Shown one piece after another: positions 27,322 to 35,038 of a DNA stretch of 64,000 bases. The notes beneath the pieces were generated by a model. It did not search any database. It saw only the letters and a list, made by a program, of their open reading frames with translations, and had not been told where the DNA came from. Both the position numbers and the translations under genes were made by a program. Location: contig CAVYTB010000013.1 in assembly GCA_963771295.1 (NCBI GenBank), positions 558,001 to 622,000 of the forward strand, read 5' to 3'. Numbering within the stretch: position 1 is the stretch's first letter; every line of letters begins with the position of its first letter. Origin of the DNA: Acidiferrum sp963771295. Lineage in GTDB: Bacteria; Acidobacteriota; Terriglobia; Acidiferrales; UBA7541.

Positions 27322-28373
27322 TGGCGCGGGCGTCGTTGGAAGACTTCAAGGAAAAATTGGCGAAGGGGAAACCGGTTCCGGCGGTGCTGCTGTTGGGCGA
27401 CCAGCCGTTTTTGCGCGATGCCTGCCGCGCGCAATTGATTGAGAAATATATTCCGGAAGCGGCGCGCGCCTGGGCCGTTTCGCGTTTTTCCGCCGAACGC
27501 GGCGAGACGCAGGCAGCGCTGGACCAGGCGCAGTCCATGCCCATGCTGTCGAAGCAGCAGGTGGTGTTCCTAGAGGATGTGGAGGCCATTGAGGACCTGG
27601 GCGAAAAGAATCGAGAATCGGCGGTCGAGGCAATGGAAGAGTACCTGAAGAACTCCGCGCCGTTTACCGTGCTGGTGATGGAAGCGACGAAGCTGGACAT
27701 GCGAATGATGTTGGGAAAAAAGCTGGCCGAGCATTCGCTGGTGGTCGAGGTGGGCTTGGGGGAAAACGCTGACGAGCGCAACGCGGCCAGCGTGGTGCTG
27801 GCGAAAACGCTGGCGAAGGAACACGGCGTAGAGTTCGCCAAAGGCGCCGCGGAAGATTTGGCGGAGTCTGTGAGTGGCGACTTGATGCGCTTGAAAACGG
27901 AAGTGGACAAGCTGGCGACGTTCGCGGCGGAAAGTAAACTGGTGCGGCGCGAGGACGTGACCTTGCTGGTGATCTCCGAGAAAACCACCACCATCTGGGA
28001 AGTGGCAGATCTGCTGGCGGCGCGGCAAACCAAAAAGGCCCTGGAATTTATCGAGCGATTGCTGCGTGAAGGCGAAGAACCGATGGGCATGATTGGTGCG
28101 ATGGCTTGGATGTACCGCAAACTGATCGAGGCAAGCGAAGTGCGCGGCGCGACCAATGGATGGCAGGCCGCGCGGGCCTTGGGAATGCGTCCGGAACAAG
28201 CGGAACTGGCGCTGCAGTGCGCGCGAAAGATTTCCAAGGAACGTTTGCTGGACGGGCTGACGGCGTTGCAAGAAGCCGACGACCGGTTGAAGGGCGGAGG
28301 TTCGAAAGAGCCGCGCATTGTGATGGAGTTTTTGATCTGGCGGTTAACCGGCGCGTCAGCAGCGGCCCGTTGA
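27321..28373 (+). CDS. holA: DNA polymerase III delta subunit
   Basis: Clamp-loader subunit that opens the beta clamp. 350 residues: N-terminal AAA-like domain without a Walker A (PAVLLLGDQPFLRDACRAQL), QVVFLEDVEAIEDLGEKN, then a conserved middle (FAKGAAEDLAESVSGDLMRL, TEVDKLATFA) and C-terminal collar domain (KKALEFIERLLREGEEPMGM). The lptE-holA order also occurs in E. coli, which supports both calls. Last gene of the run; no clear terminator follows. Confidence 0.92.
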   Translation: MARASLEDFKEKLAKGKPVPAVLLLGDQPFLRDACRAQLIEKYIPEAARAWAVSRFSAERGETQAALDQAQSMPMLSKQQVVFLEDVEAIEDLGEKNRESAVEAMEEYLKNSAPFTVLVMEATKLDMRMMLGKKLAEHSLVVEVGLGENADERNAASVVLAKTLAKEHGVEFAKGAAEDLAESVSGDLMRLKTEVDKLATFAAESKLVRREDVTLLVISEKTTTIWEVADLLAARQTKKALEFIERLLREGEEPMGMIGAMAWMYRKLIEASEVRGATNGWQAARALGMRPEQAELALQCARKISKERLLDGLTALQEADDRLKGGGSKEPRIVMEFLIWRLTGASAAAR

Positions 28374-28413
28374 AGCAAGACAGTCCGACAAAGGCGTGAC
28401 GGAGATTTATCTT

Positions 28414-28441
28414 AAATGTAGCGCTGGCCTTTATGCCAGCC
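28414..28441 (+). repeat. Dispersed stem-loop repeat, GTAGCGCTGGC family
   Basis: Form AAATGTAGCGCTGGC-CTTTAT-GCCAGCC. Matches 50039-50063 in inverted orientation and 3095-3119 with compensated stem changes. It lies 40 nt after holA. Confidence 0.7.
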
Positions 28442-28484
28442 ACGATTTCCACGCGCAGGCAATTTCCAATTGGCGAGGGATCTG

Positions 28485-29135
28485 TTATTTCGACGGCGCG
28501 CTGGCGGCGGGCCCACAATCCGACAGAACAATTTCATAGTGACGGACGCGGTGGTCGTGGTCCGTTAGAACCGCGGCGGCTTCGTCGGCGACGACCGCGC
28601 TTTCCAAATCGACGCCAGCAAACAAGTGAATCGCGTCAAGAGAGCGCCAGTAGGTTTCGACCAGAATGTCGCGGTCCGCGCCGACGTGCCGCACGTATAG
28701 AGTTGCGCCGAGGTACCCGTTAATGCCGCGAAGTTCCGGCAGAACTTTTTTGGAGAAATGCTCGCGGTACCGCGGCCATTTGCTTTCGGTGGTGCGAGCG
28801 GTCCAGATGCGGGCAATCTCTGAGGGGCGCGCGGGGACGGCGGGACTAGCGGAGGCCTCGTTGCCGCTGACGACATTCCATGGGCGAATTTCCCATTTTT
28901 TGACCAGGCCGTTGGTGACGTAAGGGTCGTTGTGAATGAAGGATTCGACGACGGCCTTGTCCTGCGCGTGAAAGATCAGCAGAGCGCGGTCGGCGGGATC
29001 GGCTAGGGCGCCAGCAAGAACAAGTTCACCGCGGGCGTAGGATTCGGAAACGCGGCGCAGGTGCTCGCTACGAAATGCGGCGCGGCGCGCCACAAAATCG
29101 TCGACGACATCGTAGAAGGCGGCGAAGTAAGGCAT
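28485..29135 (-). CDS. YCII-domain / ABM-like fused protein
   Basis: 216 residues, two dimeric alpha-beta-barrel-type domains in one chain. Residues 1-90 are a YCII-related domain (HLRRVSESYARGELVLAGAL, LIFHAQDKAVVESFIHNDPY, KKWEIRPWNVV). Residues about 103-205 resemble an antibiotic-biosynthesis-monooxygenase-like domain (EIARIWTARTTESKWPRYRE, VLPELRGINGYLGATLYVRH, ILVETYWRSLDAIHLFAG, HYEIVL). The function of either part is unknown; a small-molecule enzyme or binding protein in the cytosol is plausible. It converges with holA. Confidence 0.75.
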   Translation of the reverse strand: MPYFAAFYDVVDDFVARRAAFRSEHLRRVSESYARGELVLAGALADPADRALLIFHAQDKAVVESFIHNDPYVTNGLVKKWEIRPWNVVSGNEASASPAVPARPSEIARIWTARTTESKWPRYREHFSKKVLPELRGINGYLGATLYVRHVGADRDILVETYWRSLDAIHLFAGVDLESAVVADEAAAVLTDHDHRVRHYEIVLSDCGPAASAPSK

Positions 29136-29230
29136 GTGGTTCCCCCGCTTTATTTTCGCTCAAAACGGAAATGGAATCGAATTGTCGTCGGCAGCGATAC
29201 TCAACGGTCTGAGTTGCACGGGAGTTGTGC

Positions 29231-29284
29231 CACGATCCCTCCACTGCGAGCCGCAAAAGGCGCGGTTCCCCGGTCGGGATGACA
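29231..29284 (+). repeat. Dispersed intergenic repeat, CGGTCGGGATGACA type
   Basis: Starts TGCCACGATCCCTCC and ends CCGGTCGGGATGACAA. A near match with the same internal 'ccgcaaaag-cg' lies at 39111-39165; shorter relatives at 18499 and 30490. Confidence 0.65.
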
Positions 29285-29307
29285 ATCGTATGGCGCGCAC
29301 GACGAAG

Positions 29308-30366
29308 CTAGATGGTCAGCAGCCAGTTGCGAGTGTCGGGCTCTTTGCCGGTTTGGATGTTGGTCAGGCGCGTGTGAAGTTTCTTGGCCAGACCGTCGGG
29401 CGCGCCCGTGGGAATAGCCAGATCCTTGTCGCGATAGCCAATGCAAGCGATGGGCGCGATGACCGCGGCGGTGCCAATGCCGAAGGCTTCCTGCAGTGTG
29501 CCTGCGGAATGTGCGGCAACCACCTCGTCAACGGAGATGGGGCGCTCTTCCACACGTACCTGCATTTCGCGTAACAGCGCCAGCACGGAATCGCGCGTCA
29601 CGCCGGGAAGAATCGTGCCGGAAAGCGGGGGAGTGATGGCCACGCCGTTGATGACGAACATGATGTTCATGACGCCGGATTCTTCCACGAAGCGCCGCTC
29701 TTTGCCGTCGAGCCACATCACGTTGTGATAGCCCTTGGCTTGTGCAAGTTTTGCGGCCAGCAGGCCGACGCCGTAGTTGCCGGCGGATTTGGCGTCGCCG
29801 GTTCCGCCCGGGAACGCGCGAACATACTTCTCTTCGGTAAGCAGGCGAATCGGTTGCGCGAAATACGGTCCGCCGGGCGAAGTAAAAATCACGAAACGAT
29901 AGCGTGTGGCGGCGTGCACCATCAGGGTGTCGCTGTTGCCGAAATAAACGGGACGAATATACAGCGAGCCGCCTTCGCGGTGCGGCACCCATTCGCGGTC
30001 GGTGCGCAGCAGTTCCACCAGGCCATCGCGAAACAATTCCTCCGGCACGTCGGGCATGCAAAGGCGCGCGGCGGTGCGATTCAGGCGCGCGTGATTGCAC
30101 ATCGGGCGAAAGATGGCAGCACCGCCATCGGCCGTGCGATGCGCCTTGAAACCTTCAAACAGCGATTGTCCGTAATGCAGAGCCGTCATCGCCGGTGAGA
30201 ATGACATGAGGCCGAAGGGCTCGATGCGCGCGTCGTACCACTGACCGTCGCGATAGTCGGCGACGAACATGTGGTCGCTGTAGTTGGTTCCGAAGGTAGA
30301 ATTTTCGCGCAACTCTTCGGTCAGACGCGATTGCGGGATGCGGGTGACGGCAATGTTCGAAGTCAT
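29308..30366 (-). CDS. ilvE: Branched-chain-amino-acid aminotransferase
   Basis: PLP enzyme for the last step of Val/Leu/Ile synthesis. 352 residues, the longer eukaryote-like (class IV, BCAT type) form. Motifs: FGLMSFSPAMTALHYGQSLF then EGFKAHR, PVYFGNSDTLMVHAATRYRF, the PLP lysine region SAGNYGVGLLAAKLAQAKGY, then VMWLDGKERRFVEESGVMNI and TRDSVLALLREM. ATG 30366 follows AAGGAAGGACTC. The gene lies alone between repeat-rich spacers. Confidence 0.92.
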   Translation of the reverse strand: MTSNIAVTRIPQSRLTEELRENSTFGTNYSDHMFVADYRDGQWYDARIEPFGLMSFSPAMTALHYGQSLFEGFKAHRTADGGAAIFRPMCNHARLNRTAARLCMPDVPEELFRDGLVELLRTDREWVPHREGGSLYIRPVYFGNSDTLMVHAATRYRFVIFTSPGGPYFAQPIRLLTEEKYVRAFPGGTGDAKSAGNYGVGLLAAKLAQAKGYHNVMWLDGKERRFVEESGVMNIMFVINGVAITPPLSGTILPGVTRDSVLALLREMQVRVEERPISVDEVVAAHSAGTLQEAFGIGTAAVIAPIACIGYRDKDLAIPTGAPDGLAKKLHTRLTNIQTGKEPDTRNWLLTI

Positions 30367-30489
30367 GAGTCCTTCCTTGATGGCCTTGATGGGGAGACAG
30401 AGTAGGGTGTGGAAAGCGAGAAGGAAACTCCCAATTTGGCCTGGCCGGTTGCGTGACAATTTGGACGCATCGGCCGGGCACAAAGAAAG

Positions 30490-30528
30490 AGAGATCCCTC
30501 ACTTCGCAGATTCCGTTCGGAATGACAG
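30490..30528 (+). repeat. Dispersed repeat, GTTCGGAATGACA type, copy 1
   Basis: 'gagatccctcacttcgcaga' then 'ttccgttcggaatgaca'. About 90% identical to the copy 140 nt away and to 49975-50010. Confidence 0.75.
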
Positions 30529-30576
30529 AACCGGAGTTTTGCCGTGACCAGGGGCAATTTGGCCGCACCGCGCACC

Positions 30577-30613
30577 GAAAACAAAAATGGCGGGCAACTG
30601 AATAGCCGCCCGC
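30577..30613 (-). terminator. Rho-independent terminator of rpsT
   Basis: Minus strand GCGGGC, 12-nt loop, GCCCGC, then CATTTTTGTTTT, 70 nt after the rpsT stop. Confidence 0.65.
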
Positions 30614-30628
30614 AGGGATAAAGAGAAG

Positions 30629-30668
30629 AGAGATTCCTCACTCCGCAGACTCCGTTCGGAATGACAAG
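30629..30668 (+). repeat. Dispersed repeat, GTTCGGAATGACA type, copy 2
   Basis: 'gagattcctcactccgcaga' then 'ctccgttcggaatgaca'. See copy 1. Confidence 0.75.
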
Positions 30669-30682
30669 ATCCGAGGAAGGAG

Positions 30683-30988
30683 TTACTTCGCGGACTTGGC
30701 CTTTACCTGGTTGTAGGCCAGCGCGAGCCGCGACTTGTAGCGGTTGGCGGTGTTTTCGTGCAGCACGCCCTTGGTGATGGCCTGGTCGATCGCAGACATG
30801 GTGGGGTGCAAAAGATTCGCGGCCGCGGTGGCGTCACCGGCGGTTAGAGCGGTGCGGAGCCGCTTGATTGCGCTGCGCACGCGGGTACGATTCACGCGGT
30901 TCACTTCCGCACGTTGACGAGACTGTGCCGCTCGCTTCAGAACGGACTTTTTCTTCTTCTTAACTTTGGTAGCCTGACCTTGCGCCAT
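30683..30988 (-). CDS. rpsT: 30S ribosomal protein S20
   Basis: Primary 16S-binding protein of the 30S body. 101 residues, rich in Lys/Arg/Ala and fully helical in the family: KKKKSVLKRAAQSRQRAEVN, RVRSAIKRLRTALTAGD, LLHPTMSAIDQAITKGVLHE, NTANRYKSRLALAYNQ. Strong ribosome-binding site AAGGAGCGATAG before ATG. Monocistronic with its own terminator; divergent from the AAA ATPase gene. Confidence 0.96.
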   Translation of the reverse strand: MAQGQATKVKKKKKSVLKRAAQSRQRAEVNRVNRTRVRSAIKRLRTALTAGDATAAANLLHPTMSAIDQAITKGVLHENTANRYKSRLALAYNQVKAKSAK

Positions 30989-31044
30989 CTATCGCTCCTT
31001 AAGCGTATTATTCAAACAACTAGTTTGAGGCGTGAGGAATACCT

Positions 31045-32625
31045 TTGTCAAACGAAGTGCAAGGGCAACCCAAAGCCCCGCTGTCCACTAACTCCGCGCG
31101 TGGGGATGGGCATGGCGTGGGAGTGGCGGGCGGCTGCGCGGGTAGTCCCAAGCAACTGGAACTGCGTCTGCTGATTAACTCGCACTGCCCGATCATCACT
31201 GTCGAGAGCAGCGAAGAGGATCGCTTCGCCACGCTGCTGCGGTGTGCGGCTGCCGACATAGGCGTGCCGCTGTACTTGTGGAGCGTAACGGAAGGATTGT
31301 CGCGGGCGGGTGGCACGGCGCTGTACAACTCCGATCAGCCGGAACAGGCCTTGGCGAACATGGCTGCGATTCAGGGCGATGCCATCTTTCTGCTGAAGGA
31401 TTATGTGCGGTATTGCGAGAACGACAGGATCAGCCGGCGTTTGCGCGATCTGGCGGATGGATTTCGCACCGCGCGGCGATCGATTGTGTTGTTGGCCGCA
31501 ACAATCGAATTGCCGAAGGAACTCGCTGCGGACTCAGTGGAGTTTCAACTGGGGCTGCCGTCGGCGCAGGAACCGCTGCCGGGAGTGAAGCGCGTGCTGG
31601 CGGAAGTGAGTCTGGATCAGAGCCTGCCCGTGGCGCTGGATGTTGCGGCGCTTGGGCAAGTGGCGCGGAACCTGATCGGTTTGCCGGAAGAGGAAGCGCT
31701 GCGCATTTTCCGAAAATACCTGCTGAACCGCGGGAAGGCCGACGCGGCGGTGCTGGATGATGTGCTGGAAGCAAAGCGGACGGCGCTGAAGACCGACGGC
31801 CTGCTGGAAACGGTGAGGCGCGACACGTCGTTTACGGATGTGGCGGGTTTGTTGCGATTGCGCGGATGGATTGCCAAGAGAAAGAGTGCGTGGACGCCGG
31901 AAGGGCAGCGATTCGGGCTGGTGCCGCCGAAAGGCGTGTTGATCATGGGCGTGCAAGGCTGCGGAAAGAGCTTGGCAGCGCGCGCGATTGCCGGCGAATG
32001 GGGATACGAGCTGGTGCGGCTCGATGCGGGCGCGCTGTACGACAAACACATCGGCGAGAGCGAGAAGCGGCTGAAGAAAGCGCTGGACCTGGCGCAGAAA
32101 CTGGCGCCGGTGGTGTTGTGGATCGATGAGATTGAGAAGGCCTTTGCGTCGGCCGGGACCAGCGGGGACGCGGACGCGGGGTTGTCGCAACGATTGTTGG
32201 CGACGTTGTTGACATGGATGCAGGACCGCGAGAGCGGCGTGTTTCTGGCGGCGACGTCGAACAATATTACTGTGCTGCCGCCAGAGATGATGAGGAAGGG
32301 AAGATTCGACGAAATATTTTTTGTGGATTTGCCGGCAGAAAGCGTGCGCGAGGCATTGTTCACGTTACATCTGAAGAAGCGCGGAAGAGACGCCGGCGGA
32401 TTTGATGTAGCGAAGCTGGCGGCTGCGTCGGAGGGATTTTCGGGCGCGGAAATTGAGCAAGCGATCGCGGCAGGGCTGTATACCGCGTTCAACAAGAAGC
32501 AGCAGCTTTCGACGGATGTGTTGCTGGCGGAGATTCAGGCGACGAGGCCCCTGAGCGTAACCCGCGCGGAAGAAATAGGTGCGATTCGGGAATGGGCGAA
32601 AAGGAGGGCGGTTCCGGCGGATTGA
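31045..32625 (+). CDS. Ycf46-type AAA+ ATPase
   Basis: 526 residues. N-terminal region (about 40-250, LLINSHCPIITVESSEEDRF, LKDYVRYCENDRISRRLRDL) as in the chloroplast/cyanobacterial Ycf46 family, then an AAA domain of the FtsH/CDC48 type: Walker A GVQGCGKS at about 302-309, pore-loop region LYDKHIGESEKRLKKAL, Walker B VVLWIDEIEKAF near 356, sensor-1 AATSNN, arginine-finger MMRKGRFDEIFFVDLP, and a lid ending SGAEIEQAIAAGLYTAF. No protease domain. Role in bacteria unclear, linked to photosynthetic carbon uptake in cyanobacteria. TTG start at 31045 is a best guess. Confidence 0.87.
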   Translation: MSNEVQGQPKAPLSTNSARGDGHGVGVAGGCAGSPKQLELRLLINSHCPIITVESSEEDRFATLLRCAAADIGVPLYLWSVTEGLSRAGGTALYNSDQPEQALANMAAIQGDAIFLLKDYVRYCENDRISRRLRDLADGFRTARRSIVLLAATIELPKELAADSVEFQLGLPSAQEPLPGVKRVLAEVSLDQSLPVALDVAALGQVARNLIGLPEEEALRIFRKYLLNRGKADAAVLDDVLEAKRTALKTDGLLETVRRDTSFTDVAGLLRLRGWIAKRKSAWTPEGQRFGLVPPKGVLIMGVQGCGKSLAARAIAGEWGYELVRLDAGALYDKHIGESEKRLKKALDLAQKLAPVVLWIDEIEKAFASAGTSGDADAGLSQRLLATLLTWMQDRESGVFLAATSNNITVLPPEMMRKGRFDEIFFVDLPAESVREALFTLHLKKRGRDAGGFDVAKLAAASEGFSGAEIEQAIAAGLYTAFNKKQQLSTDVLLAEIQATRPLSVTRAEEIGAIREWAKRRAVPAD

Positions 32626-33088
32626 GGCTGGAGGAATGCCGTTGTTAAACGAAGTTAGAGGACGGTCAAGGCCAGTTTGCGGCCGAGTAGCCTAAACAGA
32701 GAATCGGGCGGGGTGCGGACTAAGCTCGTGGCTTACCAATCCAGAAAACTCGACTACACGGTCTACCCACCAGACTTCCATCTCCGTGGAATCTGCTGGA
32801 CCTTCAGGGTCGTCACGAAAGCCCGCTGGAAGTCCAAGAGTTTAGGAATCGGCTCTTGGATAAGGCGGTGCCTTAACTCCACTGCCCCAGGTGACTACAG
32901 GTTTCGAATTGACCGCATGTGGCGGTGGAACGGTGCCAGGTTCGTTCGCCTTCTTGTAAATCCGCCGATGTATCCGCTTCCTCCAGGAATTGCCAAGCTT
33001 GTGCAGGACCGGCAGTACACTTCTGGTGTCGCTGAAACACCGGAAGGGAGCGAAAGCCCTCACCCATGAAAGGGGTGAGCTACAGAAC
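32626..33088. other. Gene-free spacer of about 460 bp
   Basis: A 130-codon frame (32677-33069) is open but has unlikely composition, no ribosome-binding site and no family resemblance, so I do not call it. The end carries a palindrome CTCACCC-ATGAAA-GGGGTGAG with 'ctacag' (33059-33086), very like sequence at 6004-6030. Confidence 0.5.
33059..33086 (+). repeat. Palindromic element, CTCACCC...GGGGTGAGCTACAG
   Basis: Stem CTCACCC / GGGGTGAG with 'ctacag' after it. A relative on the other strand (CGCCCCTGAAGGGGTGAGCTACAG) lies at about 6004-6027 before the hydrolase gene. Confidence 0.55.
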
Positions 33089-34267
33089 TTAGGACCTTGG
33101 CGGCCAGGTGATTTGGCCTGGGCCGCGGTAGGCTAAGTTCGCGATGTGGCCGGCGCGGGCTGCCGCGACGCCGGTTTCGACTGGCGCGTTTGGCTCTTTG
33201 CGCGACTTGATGCAATCGAAGAAATTTTGCACGTGGTCGATGGTGCCGTCGCGGAAGCTGTCGGCCTTGACGACCGGAACGTCTTTGGGCTGCGCGCCCT
33301 CGTGATAGACGGTGAAGCCGCCGCGGTTGATCTTCAAGGTTGCTTCCGTGCCGCGGAATTCCAGCCCGCCATCATCGATGGAAGAAGCCATCATGCCCTC
33401 GTAAACGACATCGAAACCGGGATAGCGCAGAGCAGCTTGCACCGTGTCTGGACATTCCCACTGTTCGAAAATGTATTTGTCGCCGAGCATCTGCACCAGC
33501 CGCGGCTGGTCGGACTTCATGGCCCAGTGCGCGACGTCAATCCAGTGAGTGAAGAGATCGGTCATCGCGCCGCCGCCAAAATTCCAGAACCATCGCCAGC
33601 GGTAAAACTTTTCTTCGGTGAAGGGCTGATCTGGAGCGCCGCCGAGCCATTGCTTCCAATCCAGCGCCTGCGTGTCAACGGGCTTAGGCGTCATGAAAAA
33701 ATGGTAGTTCTGCCACCAGTAAGTTCGCACCTGCGGCACGCGACCCAGGCTGCCTCCCTGAATCAGATCGACGGCGTCGCGGAAGTGGCTCCAGCTGCGC
33801 TGCTGCATGCCGCACTGCAGAATCTGCTTGCTGGAGCGCACTGCATTTTGCAACGCTGCGCCTTCTTCAATGGTGTGAGTGACCGGCTTTTCGAGATAGA
33901 CATCTTTGCCGGCGGCCAACGCGTCGACGGCCATGCGCACGTGCCAGTGATCGGGCGAAGCGATAATCACGGCGTCGAGTTGCTGCTGCAGCACTTCGCG
34001 ATAGTCCACGTGCGTTGTGACGACGCCGTTGGAGTGCGTTTTCACCACATCGCAACGCGGCGCATACACGTCGCTGACCGCGACGATCTGATATGGTTGG
34101 CCGGTCTGATCGGCGGCTTTCAGCAGGCCACCCATGCGGCCTCCGGCGCCGATCACGCCGATGCGCATCGTGTCGTTGGCGCCCAGAATTCGTGTTGATG
34201 CAAGAGCGGTGAGTCCGCTGCCGATCAGGAAGCTGCGACGACTGGGTTGGTTTTGCATGGCGGACAT
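33089..34267 (-). CDS. Tat-exported Gfo/Idh/MocA-family oxidoreductase
   Basis: NAD(P)-dependent sugar-type oxidoreductase, 392 residues. Twin-arginine signal (PSRRSFLIGSGLTALAS) means it folds with cofactor in the cytoplasm and is exported. Rossmann motif MRIGVIGAGGRMGGLL at about 34-49, then IIASPDHWHVRMAVDALAAG, KDVYLEKPVTHT with the catalytic-region EKP, and the C-terminal domain containing RWRWFWNFGGGAMTDLFTHW, typical of large Acidobacteriota and Planctomycetes sets. Alternative start ATG 34258. Substrate unknown. Confidence 0.9.
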   Translation of the reverse strand: MSAMQNQPSRRSFLIGSGLTALASTRILGANDTMRIGVIGAGGRMGGLLKAADQTGQPYQIVAVSDVYAPRCDVVKTHSNGVVTTHVDYREVLQQQLDAVIIASPDHWHVRMAVDALAAGKDVYLEKPVTHTIEEGAALQNAVRSSKQILQCGMQQRSWSHFRDAVDLIQGGSLGRVPQVRTYWWQNYHFFMTPKPVDTQALDWKQWLGGAPDQPFTEEKFYRWRWFWNFGGGAMTDLFTHWIDVAHWAMKSDQPRLVQMLGDKYIFEQWECPDTVQAALRYPGFDVVYEGMMASSIDDGGLEFRGTEATLKINRGGFTVYHEGAQPKDVPVVKADSFRDGTIDHVQNFFDCIKSRKEPNAPVETGVAAARAGHIANLAYRGPGQITWPPRS

Positions 34268-34362
34268 CTTAGCGAGTTATGGGCGTTCAGGAAAGCGCTT
34301 GAACGCGGATTTCCTTTTCGCGCACAATGCGGTGGGGCCGCGCCAACAGGGGAAGCATATCC

Positions 34363-35019
34363 ATGAAGGTCATTTCACTGAATACCGGGCTGCCGCGAGA
34401 AGTGACATGGCACGGCATCAGTGTCAGCACGGGAATCTACAAGGAACCCGTCGAGGGCCGCGTGGCGGTACGCAAACTGAATTTCGACGGCGATCGCCAG
34501 GCCGACCTTAGTGTTCACGGAGGCCCGCAAAAGGCAGTGTACTGCTACCCGGGTGAACACTACGCCTACTGGAAGCAGGAGTTGCCGGGCCGGGAATTGC
34601 CAATTGCGATTTTTGGAGAAAACCTGACCACGGACGGCTTGTCGGAAGAGTCAGTGCATCTGGGAGATCGATTCTCTGTGGGTTCCGCCCAATTTGTGGT
34701 GACGCAGCCTCGGTTGCCTTGCTACAAACTTGGTATCCGACTTCAGGACGACGGCATGGTGAAGCGATTCCTGGCGAGCGGCCGCACCGGTTTCTATCTT
34801 GCAGTGAGGCGCGAGGGGGAAGTGGGCGCCGGCGATGAGATCGAAGTGATTGGGCGAGACGTAAATGCTGTCTCCATTGCGGAAATTACGCGACTGTATG
34901 TTGCGAAGCGGTACACAGAGAAAGACGTGGCATCGGTGCGGCGAGCCTTGCGAGTTGCGGAATTTCCAGACAGCTGGAAGGGATATTTCCACGAGCGGCT
35001 CCAGCGCATAGGCGTTTGA
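34363..35019 (+). CDS. MOSC-domain protein (YiiM-like)
   Basis: 218 residues. YiiM-like MOSC protein; relatives bind molybdenum cofactor and reduce N-hydroxylated compounds. N-terminal ISLNTGLPREVTWHG, then QADLSVHGGPQKAVYCYPGE, FGENLTTDGLSEESVHLGDR, and the cysteine that would bind the cofactor in TQPRLPCYKLGIRLQDDG, followed by RTGFYLAVRREGEVGAGDEI. A C-terminal 3-alpha helix region (RLYVAKRYTEKDVASVRRAL) is present. ATG 34363 follows AGGGGAAG. Confidence 0.9.
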   Translation: MKVISLNTGLPREVTWHGISVSTGIYKEPVEGRVAVRKLNFDGDRQADLSVHGGPQKAVYCYPGEHYAYWKQELPGRELPIAIFGENLTTDGLSEESVHLGDRFSVGSAQFVVTQPRLPCYKLGIRLQDDGMVKRFLASGRTGFYLAVRREGEVGAGDEIEVIGRDVNAVSIAEITRLYVAKRYTEKDVASVRRALRVAEFPDSWKGYFHERLQRIGV

Positions 35020-35038
35020 AACGGTGGGAAGCGGGGCG

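Larger units (their letters stand above)
30367..30682. other. Spacer with two dispersed repeats and the rpsT terminator
   Basis: Two copies of the 'gagat(c/t)cctcact-cgcaga-tccgttcggaatgaca' element (30490-30528 and 30629-30668) lie either side of the rpsT terminator (30577-30613). No gene. Confidence 0.6.

Noticed and set aside
32677..33069. 130-codon plus-strand frame in the spacer after the AAA ATPase
   Set aside because: No ribosome-binding site, odd composition, no family; runs into a palindromic repeat.
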